A model generated the notes under the pieces. The model was not told the DNA's origin. It saw only the letters and a list, made by a program, of their open reading frames with translations, and did not search any database. Of a DNA stretch of 17,391 bases, positions 7,002 through 15,783 are shown one piece after another. Origin of the DNA: Albibeggiatoa sp964388965 (GTDB taxonomy: Bacteria > Pseudomonadota > Gammaproteobacteria > Beggiatoales > Beggiatoaceae); contig CAYMCP010000074.1 in the NCBI GenBank assembly GCA_964388965.1, positions 1 to 17,391 on the forward strand. Reading direction: 5' to 3'. Made by a program: the position numbers and the translations under genes. Each line of letters starts with the position of its first letter. Position 1 is the first letter of the stretch.

Positions 7002-10000
7002 TTATTGCGGCAAGTAGTTACCAATTTTGTAATGTGGATACTGGTGTGTTCGTTGCGCTTGATCTGTCACCAATATCGAAAATTGTTCTACTTGACTACC
7101 AAAAAATTGACTTATTGTGCTAACAACTAAACTTTGTTGTGGATAAGTATAGGTGCTAATGTATAGTTTGTCGCCATTGGGTAAGGTTTCCAGCCAACGC
7201 ATCGGTAAAGAAAAATCACCACTATTGCGTTGCAATACGACGCTTTGAATGGGGTATAAACCCTCGCGCACAATAGCTTTAATCGTTANNNNNNNNNNNN
7301 NNNNNNNNNNNNNNNNNNNNNNNNNNNNNNNNNNNNNNNNNNNNNNNNNNNNNNNNNNNNNNNNNNNNNNNNNNNNNNNNNNNNNNNNAATACGACGCTT
7401 TGAATGGGGTATAAACCCTCGCGCACAATAGCTTTAATCGTTAATTCACCATCATTAACATCAATTAACACGGGGTCAAAACCCGCCGCTAATACTTGTG
7501 GATGACTGCGACGAATACCAACGCGCTTTGTAGGCTCAATACGCAAGGATGTGGTTGTTGTCAATACACTGGGATTGCTACTGATTTCTAAATTCGGATA
7601 AGCGTGAAATTGCCCGGCTTGATCCCGTGCTTGAATCTGAAATTGTCCTGCATCATCACCAAATAAATTGCTAAATTGACTAACGGGATAAATTCCGCGT
7701 GGAAAAGTTAAAATCGTTTCAAAACGTTGATCACCATTAGAATAAGTGGCTATATGTTGCAGTGCCTGTTTAAAGTCTGAATCTAAGCTAAGTAAGCGCA
7801 CAGATTGAATATTTACAGCCCCCGGACGCACAATAGCAAACAAAGTTGCTTCAGTTTCCAACACATCTTGTAAAATTGGATCAAAACCTACCATTAATAC
7901 TTGTGGACGTTGGCGTGTAATTCCTGTTACTGGAATGTCAATGCTATTCCGATCAATAACAGTCACAGGTACGCTATAGGAAGTAGTTTGTTGATTTAAT
8001 GTAGAATAGGCTTGTAAAACAATTTGATATACACCTTCACGGCTAAACGTATGCGCCGGATTTTTACCCGTTGCCACTTTTCCGTCCCCAAATTTCCACA
8101 GGTAATGTAAACTGTCGCCTCTTAAACCGATTGTTGAATTATTGGTAAAAAATGTGCGCAATGGAGCTTCACCAAACAAAGGTGTTACTTGAAAATTGGC
8201 TTGCGGTAAAATAACTTGGTTAGAAATCGTAAACTTACGCTCACCGGTTATCGTTTGATTAGCAGCGTTACGGATTTCTAAACTGACTGTGTAATTACCT
8301 GTACGTTGAAATTGATGTAATACTATCGCGTTATCCGTACCGACAAACTCAGTACCGTCACCGAAATTCCATAAAAAAAACTTTGGATTAAAACTTTCTG
8401 GTATCCGCGCCACAAAAGTTGTTTTTAACGCATTATCTAATGCTGTTGCAGCCTCAATCGGAATATAAAAATCTGTATCTTGCTCAACCAAATTGACTTT
8501 TAATTGATATTGACCCACTGCATTATCATTAAAACTCGTTGCTTCTAACAGTAAATCTGTTTGATAAAGTGGTGTATAGCGTAAATGCGCATTTTGACCG
8601 CCACCGCTATTATCATCAAAGCGCAGTTGACGACCAAACATGTCATACAAATACAAGAAACTATCGAATTGTTCAGATTGCATATCAACGATAAGTTCTT
8701 GTCCAACCGGTACATTTTTAATCACATAGCGGTCGGTATAAGCATTAATACGGGTTTGAGATTTTATATCATCAATGGTTAATTCTGCATCAGCACTACT
8801 ATCTAATGGAAAAATAATCCCATCTAATTCCTCTTGTAATGACAACAAAATACTATGAAATCCCAAACCACCTGCATTATCTTTGACAGTTAAACCGACG
8901 TTGTAGTGACCTGCTTGCTCGTAAGTATGAGTAATAGTAGGTTCTGCGCTGCAAGTCATAGGTGTCGTATCATCAAAATGCCAACAACGTTCAACAATTT
9001 CACCGTCTCTATCTTCGCTAAAATCGGTTAAAGTTACCGTTGCGGGTACGGTTAAACTATCCGTTTGTATGATAAATGCGTGCGCTAATGGTTTACGATT
9101 TACGGTTTTATTTTTAAGTTCCATGCTATATGCGCCGTAATTTAATGTTTTATTGATTTGATGCGCGGTTGCTTCGATGTAATAGCGTCCCGTTTCTGCG
9201 GGTGTAAAAATAATTTCTGCATTGGTAGTTAAGGTACTTGCGTCATCATTACTCGCTAATAATTGTCCTTTTGCATCAAATAAATATAAATAACTATCAA
9301 ATCCTGCTGTCATACGAATAGCAACAGTTTGTCCTTGTGTTAAGTCTAAACCCAAATAATCTGCTGGAATATTGGCGCGTTGCGAGGAGAGTGTATCACT
9401 GGCTTGTAAACTGAATCCGGAGCGAATTTCATCAAGATTTAAAAAAACGGGTTCGGAAAAAGTTGGTGTAAGAGTAATTGGCGGAAAAAAATTAATTAAT
9501 TCAGTGCGTTGTTCTGGCAATATCCCTTCGTATAATGCGGTGGGATTACTAGGAAATTGTAGAGCAAATTGATGCGCAGTTTCCACATCTTTGGCTTGGG
9601 CGATGAAATAAAGTAAACGCACTTGGGATTGTGCTGGAATGATTACATTGCTGTAAGTCCAAGTCAATTTATCACCGATTAAACGATGGCTTGCGGCTAC
9701 AGGCGTACCCACTTGAGAGTGATAATGTAGCAGCGCAGGTAAACCACCCAAAGTATTGGCTACTGTTTTGTCATCCGTGATTAAAAATTGCTTTTGATCA
9801 TAAGCTGTAACGGTACGTGCGCCTGAGCCGAGTGTGCCATATACTTCAATATCAACCGTTTGGTCATTGCTGGTTGGATTATTAATGATTTCCATGTAAC
9901 GGGCAAAATTATAATTTTTTGAGACATAAATCCGTCGTCTGATTTCTAAGCCAGAATTGGGTTCAATGTAACGACTGGTAATAATTTCACGACCTTGTGT

Positions 10001-10207
10001 AGCGACAACGCTAGGCGTACCAACGTAATTGGTATTATTTACGCGTAAGTTGTACATATTTTTATAGGCATTGAGTGTGCCGTTGACGAGCGCACCATTA
10101 TCGCCAATATCGTATACAAAGCTTTCACCATCAATGAGTTGAATGGCTGATGTTTGAACGGGCAGCCAACATAATATAGCCAGTGTGACCCATAGAGGTC
10201 TTATCAT
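7002..10207 (-). CDS. Large exported PKD/PPC-repeat protein, frame interrupted only by an assembly gap
   Basis: After collapsing the 100-N gap and its 55-bp flanking duplication the frame encodes 1016 residues. A signal peptide (cleavage near LPVQTSA) leads a beta-rich N-terminal region. Next are a PPC-like domain (about 285-365, SYLYLFDAKGQLLASNDD), a PKD domain (about 375-458), a second PPC-like domain (about 493-574, FDSFLYLYDMFGRQLRFDDN) and two PKD domains (about 597-662 with LWNFGDGTE, 671-751 with LWKFGDGK). Two related C-terminal modules of roughly 120 residues follow (about 757-876 and 894-1016), each with PQVLxxGFDPxLxDV, AIVRxG and IQSV. PKD and PPC domains mediate adhesion and substrate binding on secreted proteins; no protease or glycosidase catalytic motif was seen, so a structural or adhesive surface role is likely. 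AAGGAGA lies 6 bases before the ATG. It is the first gene of a three-gene operon. Confidence 0.85.
7234..7288. repeat. Left copy of the 55-bp duplication flanking the gap
   Basis: The 55 bases here, starting AATACGACGCTTTGAATGGG and ending at the first N, are identical to 7389-7443. They encode the same peptide (around VREGLYPIQSVV) on the minus strand. Confidence 0.95.
7289..7388. other. Assembly gap, 100 N
   Basis: A run of exactly 100 N, the conventional filler for a gap of unknown size. Because both flanks end in the same 55 bases, the gap is most likely empty: two contigs overlapped by 55 bases and were scaffolded instead of merged. Confidence 0.95.
7389..7443. repeat. Right copy of the 55-bp duplication flanking the gap
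   Basis: Identical to 7234-7288. Removing one copy plus the 100 N (155 bases) brings the C-terminal coding part (7002-7288) into frame with the upstream part, since the distance between the two reading frames becomes a multiple of three. Confidence 0.95.
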
Positions 10208-10364
10208 GGATGGTCTCCTTATCGGTGGACAATTATCAGTGAACAGTTACCGCAAAAGTAGTTAATTATGCACCACGCCAGTACGCAGCATGGTACAACT
10301 TTTTAAAAATAATCGTAAAAACATCATTTAAAATAACTAAAACGCTATTAAATCACGCGAATCA

Positions 10365-13133
10365 TTAAATTACTTTAATTTTATCTAATTGCAATTCTAA
10401 CTGTTGCAGCGCACTGGTAAATTCGGCAATACGTTGCTTTTCCGTTTCAACAATTTCTGCTGGTGCGCGTGCAGTAAATTTAGGATTATCCAATTTAGCT
10501 TGACATTTTTCCAAATCTTTACGGATTTTATCCATTTCTTTGGTTAAACGTTGTATTTCTGCGTCTTTGTCGATTAAACCTGCTAACGGAATCAAAATCT
10601 TCATTTCACCCACTAGGGCAATTGCAGATTCTGGTGGATTAGCATCCGTTTCTAACCAAGTAGTATTGTTTAATTTTGCCAGTGTATTTAACAAAATTTG
10701 GTGTTTTTCTAACTTATTTTTATCGTCAACAGTGCCATTTTGCAATAAAATATCAAGCCGTTTGCTTGGCGCAATATCCATTTCGGAACGAATGCGACGA
10801 ATACCTAGAATAAATTGTTTCGCCCACGCAATTTCTTTCTCGGCGGCGACGTCTACCTTTTCTGCATCAAATTGAGGATAAGGTTGTAGCATAATGGTTT
10901 CAGCTTCAATCCCCGCTAATGGCGCGACTTTTTGCCATAATTCTTCAGTAATAAACGGAATAATCGGATGTAATAAGCGCAAAATTGTTTCTAATACGCG
11001 AACTAAGGTGCGGCGTGTACCGCGTTGCGCAGCTTCGCTCGCTCCTTTTTGTAACACAGGTTTAGAAAATTCTACATACCAGTCACAATATTCATTCCAC
11101 GTAAATTCATACAAAGTTTGTGCTGCTAAATCAAAACGATAGGTTTTAATATGCTGATTAACTTCCAATTCAACAGCTTGCAAATGCGAAATAATCCAAC
11201 GGTCAGCAAGCGATAATTCTATTAACTCATTGTCCAATCCGGTATCTTGTCCTTCCGTACTCATTAAAACATAACGTGTTGCATTCCATAATTTATTGCA
11301 AAAATTACGGTAACCTTCAATTCTTCCTAAGTCAAAACGAATATCACGCCCCGTCGAAGCTAATGCAGCAAAAGTGAAACGTAACGCATCCGTACCAAAG
11401 GCAGGAATACCGTCTGGGAAAGCATGTCGGGTCACTTTTTCGATTTTTGCTGCCATTTGTGGTTGCATCAAGCCTGTGGTACGTTTTACAACTAAATCTT
11501 CAAGCCCAATACCATCAATTAAATCAATTGGATCAAGTACGTTACCTTTGGATTTGGACATTTTTTGTCCTTCCGAATCGCGTATCAATCCATGAATATA
11601 AACCTCTTTAAATGGTACATCGCCGATAAATTTCATCCCCATCATGATCATCCGCGCCACCCAAAAAAAGATGATGTCAAACCCTGTCACCAATACGCTG
11701 GTGGGATAGAAATTATGTAAACGTTTGGTGTCGTCAGGCCAGCCCAATGTGGAAAACGGCCACAATGCAGAAGAAAACCATGTATCAAGTACGTCTTCAT
11801 CTTGAGTTAATGAAATATCAGCATGTAAACCATATTTTTGCCGTACATGCGCCTCTGAGTAACCAACGTATTCTTTACCTTCCACGTCGTACCATGCAGG
11901 AATCCGATGTCCCCACCAAATTTGGCGGCTGATACACCAGTCCTCAATATTACGCATCCATTCAAAATAAGTTTTGCGCCAATTTTCTGGAATAAATTTA
12001 ATTCGACCTTGTTCAACTGCCTCAATCGCAGGTTTTGCTAATGGCGCGATTTTTACATACCACTGATCGGTCAAAAAGGGTTCAATTACGGCACCACTGC
12101 GATCGCCGCGTGGCACTTGTAATTTATGCTTATCAATTTTAACGAGTAAACCGGCGGCTTCTAAATCTGCAATGACTTGTTTTCTCGCTTCATAACGGTC
12201 TAAGCCTCGATATTTACGTGGTGCATTATCATTAATTTTGGCATCTTCAGTCAGAATATTAATCATTTCTAAATGATGCCGTTTGCCAATCTCATAGTCA
12301 TTAAAATCGTGTGCCGGTGTAATTTTAACACAACCTGAGCCAAATTCTGGGTCAACATATTCATCAGCAATGATGAGGATTTTGCGCGAGGTTAGTGGTA
12401 ATTCGATATATTTACCGATATATTGTTGATAACGTTCATCTTTTGGGTGGACTGCGACTGCGGTATCACCTAGCATGGTTTCAGGTCGAGTAGTCGCTAC
12501 CACCATATAACCACTTCCGTCGTCCAACGGATAACGCAAATGCCATAATGAACCATTTTCTTCTTCGGAAATCACTTCTAAATCTGATACTGCCGTGTGT
12601 AGTACAGGGTCCCAGTTGACTAAACGCTTACCACGATAAATCAAGCCTTCGTCATACAAACGCACGAATACTTCACGCACCGCATGAGATAAACCTTCAT
12701 CCATAGTAAAGCGTTCATGCTCCCAATCTAACGATGCACCCATGCGCCGTAATTGTTTAGTGATATGTCCACCGGATTGGTGTTTCCATTCCCAGACTTT
12801 TTCTAAAAACGCCGCTCGTCCCAAGTCATGACGGGTTTGATTTTTTTCTATTGCTAATTGACGCTCGACGACCATTTGGGTAGCAATACCCGCATGATCA
12901 GTGCCGGCTTGCCATAGGGTATTATGCCCTTGCATCCGATTGTAACGAATGAGTAAATCCATCAAAGTGTCTTGGAACGCATGACCCATGTGTAATGTAC
13001 CGGTGACATTGGGCGGTGGAATCATAATGCAATAGCTTGATTCACTTCGATTAGAGGGAGAAAAGTAATTTTTTTGTTCCCATGTCTGATACCAGTTTTG
13101 TTCAATGGCTTGCGGATTATAGGTTTTTTCCAT
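10365..13133 (-). CDS. valS: Valyl-tRNA synthetase
   Basis: The 922-residue class Ia synthetase charges tRNA-Val with valine in the cytoplasm and clears mischarged threonine. Visible parts are the HMGH form of the HIGH motif (48-51, within PPPNVTGTLHMGHAFQ) and the inserted editing domain (about 200-350, with VVATTRPETMLGDTAVAVHP and FGSGCVKITPAHDFNDYE). The WCISRQIWWGHRIPAWY block (399-415), KMSKS (524-528), the anticodon-binding helical domain and a C-terminal coiled coil (about 855-922) follow. E. coli ValS is 951 residues, so this is full length. The start MEKTYNPQAIEQNWYQ matches the conserved gammaproteobacterial N-terminus. The frame is open 40 codons farther upstream (to 13253), but that extension is low-complexity and has no family counterpart. 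The ribosome-binding site is weak (GAAG, about 12 bases upstream). Confidence 0.97.
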   Translation of the reverse strand: MEKTYNPQAIEQNWYQTWEQKNYFSPSNRSESSYCIMIPPPNVTGTLHMGHAFQDTLMDLLIRYNRMQGHNTLWQAGTDHAGIATQMVVERQLAIEKNQTRHDLGRAAFLEKVWEWKHQSGGHITKQLRRMGASLDWEHERFTMDEGLSHAVREVFVRLYDEGLIYRGKRLVNWDPVLHTAVSDLEVISEEENGSLWHLRYPLDDGSGYMVVATTRPETMLGDTAVAVHPKDERYQQYIGKYIELPLTSRKILIIADEYVDPEFGSGCVKITPAHDFNDYEIGKRHHLEMINILTEDAKINDNAPRKYRGLDRYEARKQVIADLEAAGLLVKIDKHKLQVPRGDRSGAVIEPFLTDQWYVKIAPLAKPAIEAVEQGRIKFIPENWRKTYFEWMRNIEDWCISRQIWWGHRIPAWYDVEGKEYVGYSEAHVRQKYGLHADISLTQDEDVLDTWFSSALWPFSTLGWPDDTKRLHNFYPTSVLVTGFDIIFFWVARMIMMGMKFIGDVPFKEVYIHGLIRDSEGQKMSKSKGNVLDPIDLIDGIGLEDLVVKRTTGLMQPQMAAKIEKVTRHAFPDGIPAFGTDALRFTFAALASTGRDIRFDLGRIEGYRNFCNKLWNATRYVLMSTEGQDTGLDNELIELSLADRWIISHLQAVELEVNQHIKTYRFDLAAQTLYEFTWNEYCDWYVEFSKPVLQKGASEAAQRGTRRTLVRVLETILRLLHPIIPFITEELWQKVAPLAGIEAETIMLQPYPQFDAEKVDVAAEKEIAWAKQFILGIRRIRSEMDIAPSKRLDILLQNGTVDDKNKLEKHQILLNTLAKLNNTTWLETDANPPESAIALVGEMKILIPLAGLIDKDAEIQRLTKEMDKIRKDLEKCQAKLDNPKFTARAPAEIVETEKQRIAEFTSALQQLELQLDKIKVI

Positions 13134-13398
13134 GTTATTGTAATCGTCTTCACTAAGAAAAATATTTTTATTATAACTTAGATTAGGGGATAACTTGAGG
13201 GAAGTAGAAGAGAAATTTTGGAATGAAGTAGTTATGTGGAAAAGAGTCGGCAATAGTCGCCATATAATCGGTTTGAAATCTTAGCAAATATGTTAAAAAA
13301 ATCAATATTTTCTTTCACGTCGTAGAGACTCATTTAAGATAATGAGATTAAAATTTTTAACTTTTTAAAGACTATCTGAGATAATTATCAATTTCGAC

Positions 13399-14127
13399 TC
13401 AAAAATTAAAAATATCAGCTCCAATACAACGTAAATAAGCCTGTTCCAAATCATTAGCTTGATACTGCTTATAACACTGTTGCGGTGTGCCGATAAATAA
13501 CAATTTGCCATCATGCAAAATCGCCATTCGATCACATAATACCTCAATATCAAATAACAAATGCGTCGTAAAAAATACAGTTTGATGCTGTTGCTTCAAA
13601 TCTAATAAATAACGTTTAAAATAAGCGCGTGCTTTCGGATCAAGTCCACTTGTTGGCTCATCTAAAATAAATAGCGATTTTTTCATTAAAAAACAACTAA
13701 TTAAACCTAATTTTTGATTCATTCCTTTAGAATATTTCTTAACTGGCTTGCATAGAGCCTTCACGTCTAAATCTAAACGTTGACACAATTCCGTAACTTG
13801 TTGTTGTTCCAATTTAACTTGATGTAATTGACTGATATAATTTAAAAATTGCTGTCCTGTTAAGAAATTAGGTGGTTTAAATTGCTCTGGCATAAATGCT
13901 AATGGTTGGCGTGACTGTGGATTTAAATGTGACTGTCCAAAAATTTGAATTTGTCCCGCGTCTAATTCTTCAAAATCTAAAATAGTCTTGATAAGCGTGG
14001 TTTTCCCCGCCCCATTCACACCAACTAATGCTAAAAATTCACCTTGTTGTACATTAAAGCTAATTTGTTCCAAAATAGATTGTTTTGCATATTTTTTACT
14101 GACTTGTTGTAATTGTAGCGCGTTCAT
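13399..14127 (-). CDS. ABC transporter ATP-binding protein without a visible permease
   Basis: The 242-residue ATPase has Walker A GVNGAGKTT (36-44), Q-loop Gln82, signature YSKGMNQKLG (132-141; SKGM replaces the usual SGGQ), Walker B LFILDEP (152-158), D-loop SGLDP and switch His189. The short signature and the THLLFDIEVLCDRMAILHDG stretch resemble ATPases of the CcmA/NatA/NosF type that work with separate ABC-2 permeases. No permease gene adjoins it: downstream lies a 265-bp gap and valS, upstream a divergent gene. It must pair with a permease encoded elsewhere or be a remnant. An in-frame GTG three codons upstream (14136) is an alternative start; neither has a strong ribosome-binding site. 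Confidence 0.88.
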   Translation of the reverse strand: MNALQLQQVSKKYAKQSILEQISFNVQQGEFLALVGVNGAGKTTLIKTILDFEELDAGQIQIFGQSHLNPQSRQPLAFMPEQFKPPNFLTGQQFLNYISQLHQVKLEQQQVTELCQRLDLDVKALCKPVKKYSKGMNQKLGLISCFLMKKSLFILDEPTSGLDPKARAYFKRYLLDLKQQHQTVFFTTHLLFDIEVLCDRMAILHDGKLLFIGTPQQCYKQYQANDLEQAYLRCIGADIFNF

Positions 14128-14325
14128 TTTAACCACATTTAGAAAGTAAGTTTAAGGCGTAACTAAACTTTTTATTATCGACATCCAAAAGAACAATTAT
14201 AGTGGATTCCATTATCAAAATAGTGCAATTTTTTTAATGAGCACAAAGCTGAAATTCGCCCTAAATCTATCAAATATGTTAGTATGAATGCGTAGTTATC
14301 CAAATATACAAAGGAAATAAACACA

Positions 14326-15303
14326 ATGAGCGCAACGATTATTGAGCAAGCGATTCCACGTTTACATCGATCAGAATTGGCTGTACCCGGTTCAAATCCC
14401 GCTTTTTTCGAGAAAGCCGCAAAATCAAATGTAGATTGTATTTTCTTGGATTTAGAAGATTCCATTGCGCCCGACGAGAAAGAAACAGCACGTAAAAACA
14501 TAGTTGAAGCTCTCAACGATATTAATTGGGGCAGTAAAACGATCTTAGTACGGATTAATGGTTTAGACACCCAGTACATGTATAAAGATGTGATTGATAT
14601 AGTTGAAAATTGCCCACGTTTAGATATGTTATTGATTCCTAAGGTAGGTGTACCTGCTGATGTCTACACTTTAGACACTTTAGTGACCCAAATTGAAATT
14701 GCAAAAAAACGGGAGAAAAAATTAGGTTTTGAAGTATTAATTGAAACGGCTTTAGGCATGGCAAACGTGGAGGCAATTGCGCAATCCAGTAAACGATTAG
14801 AAGCGATGAGTTTTGGTGTAGCAGATTATGCCGCTTCGACTCGTGCTAGAACAACGGTAATCGGCGGCGCGCATCCAGAATACGGTGTGTTGACAGATAA
14901 AAATGAGGAAGATAATCCGCGTAATTTTCATTGGAATGATATGTGGCACTTTGCCCAAGCGCGTATCGTCGTTGCGTGTCGTGCTTATGGTTTACGTCCA
15001 ATTGATGGTCCTTTTGGTGATTTTAGCGATCCTGATGCGTATGTTGCGGCTGCAAAACGAGCAGCAATTTTGGGTTATGAAGGCAAATGGGCAATTCATC
15101 CTTCGCAAATTGATTTGGCAAACGAGGTATTCAGTCCATCGAAAGATGAAGTAAATCGTGCCAAACGCATTTTAGAAGCAATGGAGCAAGCCGCCAAAGA
15201 AGGTAAAGGAGCGGTTAGTTTAGATGGTCGTCTGATTGATGTAGCAAGCATTAAAATGGCGGAAAATTTAATTGAAAAAGCAAAATATATTGGTATGGCA
15301 TAG
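14326..15303 (+). CDS. mcl: L-malyl-CoA/beta-methylmalyl-CoA lyase (CitE-like, HpcH/HpaI superfamily)
   Basis: The 325-residue product matches the Mcl1 type of malyl-CoA lyase: LFLDLEDSIAPDEK-like block (40-52), VRINGLDTQ (75-83, Arg76), LIPKVG (103-108), metal-binding Glu140 in VLIETALG and Asp167 in FGVADYAAS, DGPFGDFSD (227-235) and GKWAIHPSQ (253-261). The enzyme reversibly cleaves malyl-CoA to acetyl-CoA and glyoxylate (and methylmalyl-CoA to propionyl-CoA and glyoxylate) using Mg2+. It serves in the ethylmalonyl-CoA pathway, 3-hydroxypropionate bicycle or glyoxylate assimilation; which one applies here cannot be told from this window. AAGGAA lies about 9 bases before the ATG. It is divergent from the ABC gene and 480 bp upstream of phosphoribulokinase on the same strand. 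The call of lyase over a (S)-malyl-CoA thioesterase or citrate lyase beta subunit rests on the INGLDT and DGPFGDFSD blocks. Confidence 0.88.
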   Translation: MSATIIEQAIPRLHRSELAVPGSNPAFFEKAAKSNVDCIFLDLEDSIAPDEKETARKNIVEALNDINWGSKTILVRINGLDTQYMYKDVIDIVENCPRLDMLLIPKVGVPADVYTLDTLVTQIEIAKKREKKLGFEVLIETALGMANVEAIAQSSKRLEAMSFGVADYAASTRARTTVIGGAHPEYGVLTDKNEEDNPRNFHWNDMWHFAQARIVVACRAYGLRPIDGPFGDFSDPDAYVAAAKRAAILGYEGKWAIHPSQIDLANEVFSPSKDEVNRAKRILEAMEQAAKEGKGAVSLDGRLIDVASIKMAENLIEKAKYIGMA

Positions 15304-15372
15304 TAAAAAATAATTACACAGAACGGCAAAATTTGTTTTACGCATCCATTTAGCTTTGCGAGCAATGGTAAA

Positions 15373-15404
15373 TTGGGGCGCAGAGCGTCCATGCTGCACC
15401 CCAA
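15373..15404. repeat. Imperfect hairpin downstream of the lyase gene
   Basis: TTGGGGCGCAG and CTGCACCCCAA form an 11-bp stem with one mismatch around a 10-base loop that contains AGCGTCC. No T-run follows, so it looks more like a REP-type intergenic palindrome than a classical terminator. The loop core is shared with the hairpin at 15732-15747. Confidence 0.45.
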
Positions 15405-15430
15405 CACTGATCATTGGGAATTAAGATAAA

Positions 15431-15476
15431 TACATGGTTAAACTCATGACACCGCGCCGCTACTGAATAGAACACA
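15431..15476 (+). repeat. Diverged direct repeat, copy A
   Basis: The pattern TACATGG..A..AACTCRTGAC....ACCGCG..G.TAC...A.AG.AC.CA aligns with 15683-15738; copy B carries short insertions after the CATGG block and after TGAC. Confidence 0.5.
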
Positions 15477-15682
15477 AGACTGCATAACATCAGTTATAAA
15501 TGTCTAATATTATTAAAATATAATAAAAACTTATAGATTACATAAAAAATTATCGCTTTAATATTCCTAAAAATCGTTTAATACTATCACTCTTTGGTAA
15601 GTCCAAGAATAAGTTATAAAATAATTTTTTAGTCATTCGTATTCGGTAAAATAAGTTTTCGTTTATTGGATAATCAATAAGT

Positions 15683-15738
15683 TACATGGCTATTTTGAAC
15701 TCGTGACGATGCACCGCGTTGTTACCCAACAGGACGCA
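15683..15738 (+). repeat. Diverged direct repeat, copy B
   Basis: Shares CATGG, AACTC-TGAC, ACCGCG and a TAC/AAC-AG-AC end with copy A 250 bp upstream. Its last bases run into the perfect hairpin at 15732-15747. Confidence 0.5.
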
Positions 15739-15747
15739 CTAGCGTCC
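15732..15747. promoter_or_regulatory. Perfect hairpin in the leader of the phosphoribulokinase gene
   Basis: GGACGC-ACTA-GCGTCC is a perfect 6-bp, GC-rich stem with a 4-base loop, ending 36 bases before the ATG and upstream of the AAGGA ribosome-binding sequence. It could act as a leader RNA structure or an operator, or be the tip of an intergenic repeat family. Confidence 0.35.
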
Positions 15748-15783
15748 ACCTAAACTTGACTAAGAAAAAAAGGATCAGAATTT

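Larger units (their letters stand above)
15304..15783. other. 480-bp AT-rich spacer between the lyase and phosphoribulokinase genes
   Basis: No coding frame is convincing here. The spacer holds an imperfect hairpin (15373-15404), two diverged copies of a roughly 50-bp sequence (15431-15476 and 15683-15738), a perfect small hairpin (15732-15747) and a very AT-rich middle (15480-15680) with a TATAAT at 15519-15524 but no good -35 partner. It probably contains the phosphoribulokinase promoter. Confidence 0.6.

Noticed and set aside
10224..10245. Near-palindromic AATTATCAGTGAACAGTTA upstream of the PKD gene
   Set aside because: The symmetry is partial and there is one copy only; this could be an operator or common intergenic filler, so I do not annotate it.
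13134..13253. A 40-codon N-terminal extension of valS to an upstream ATG at 13253
   Set aside because: The extension is low-complexity and polar, and the MEKTYNPQ start at 13133 matches the conserved N-terminus of the family.
13329..13346. CTCATT/AATGAG inverted repeat as terminator of the ABC gene
   Set aside because: The stem is only 6 bp and AT-rich, and on the minus strand no T-run follows.
14175..14579. A 134-residue minus-strand frame across the lyase start
   Set aside because: It is the complement of the lyase gene and its promoter region, with no domain of its own.
15519..15524. TATAAT as the -10 box of the phosphoribulokinase promoter
   Set aside because: It lies in a very AT-rich tract, has no recognisable -35 element at proper spacing, and would leave a leader of about 250 bases.
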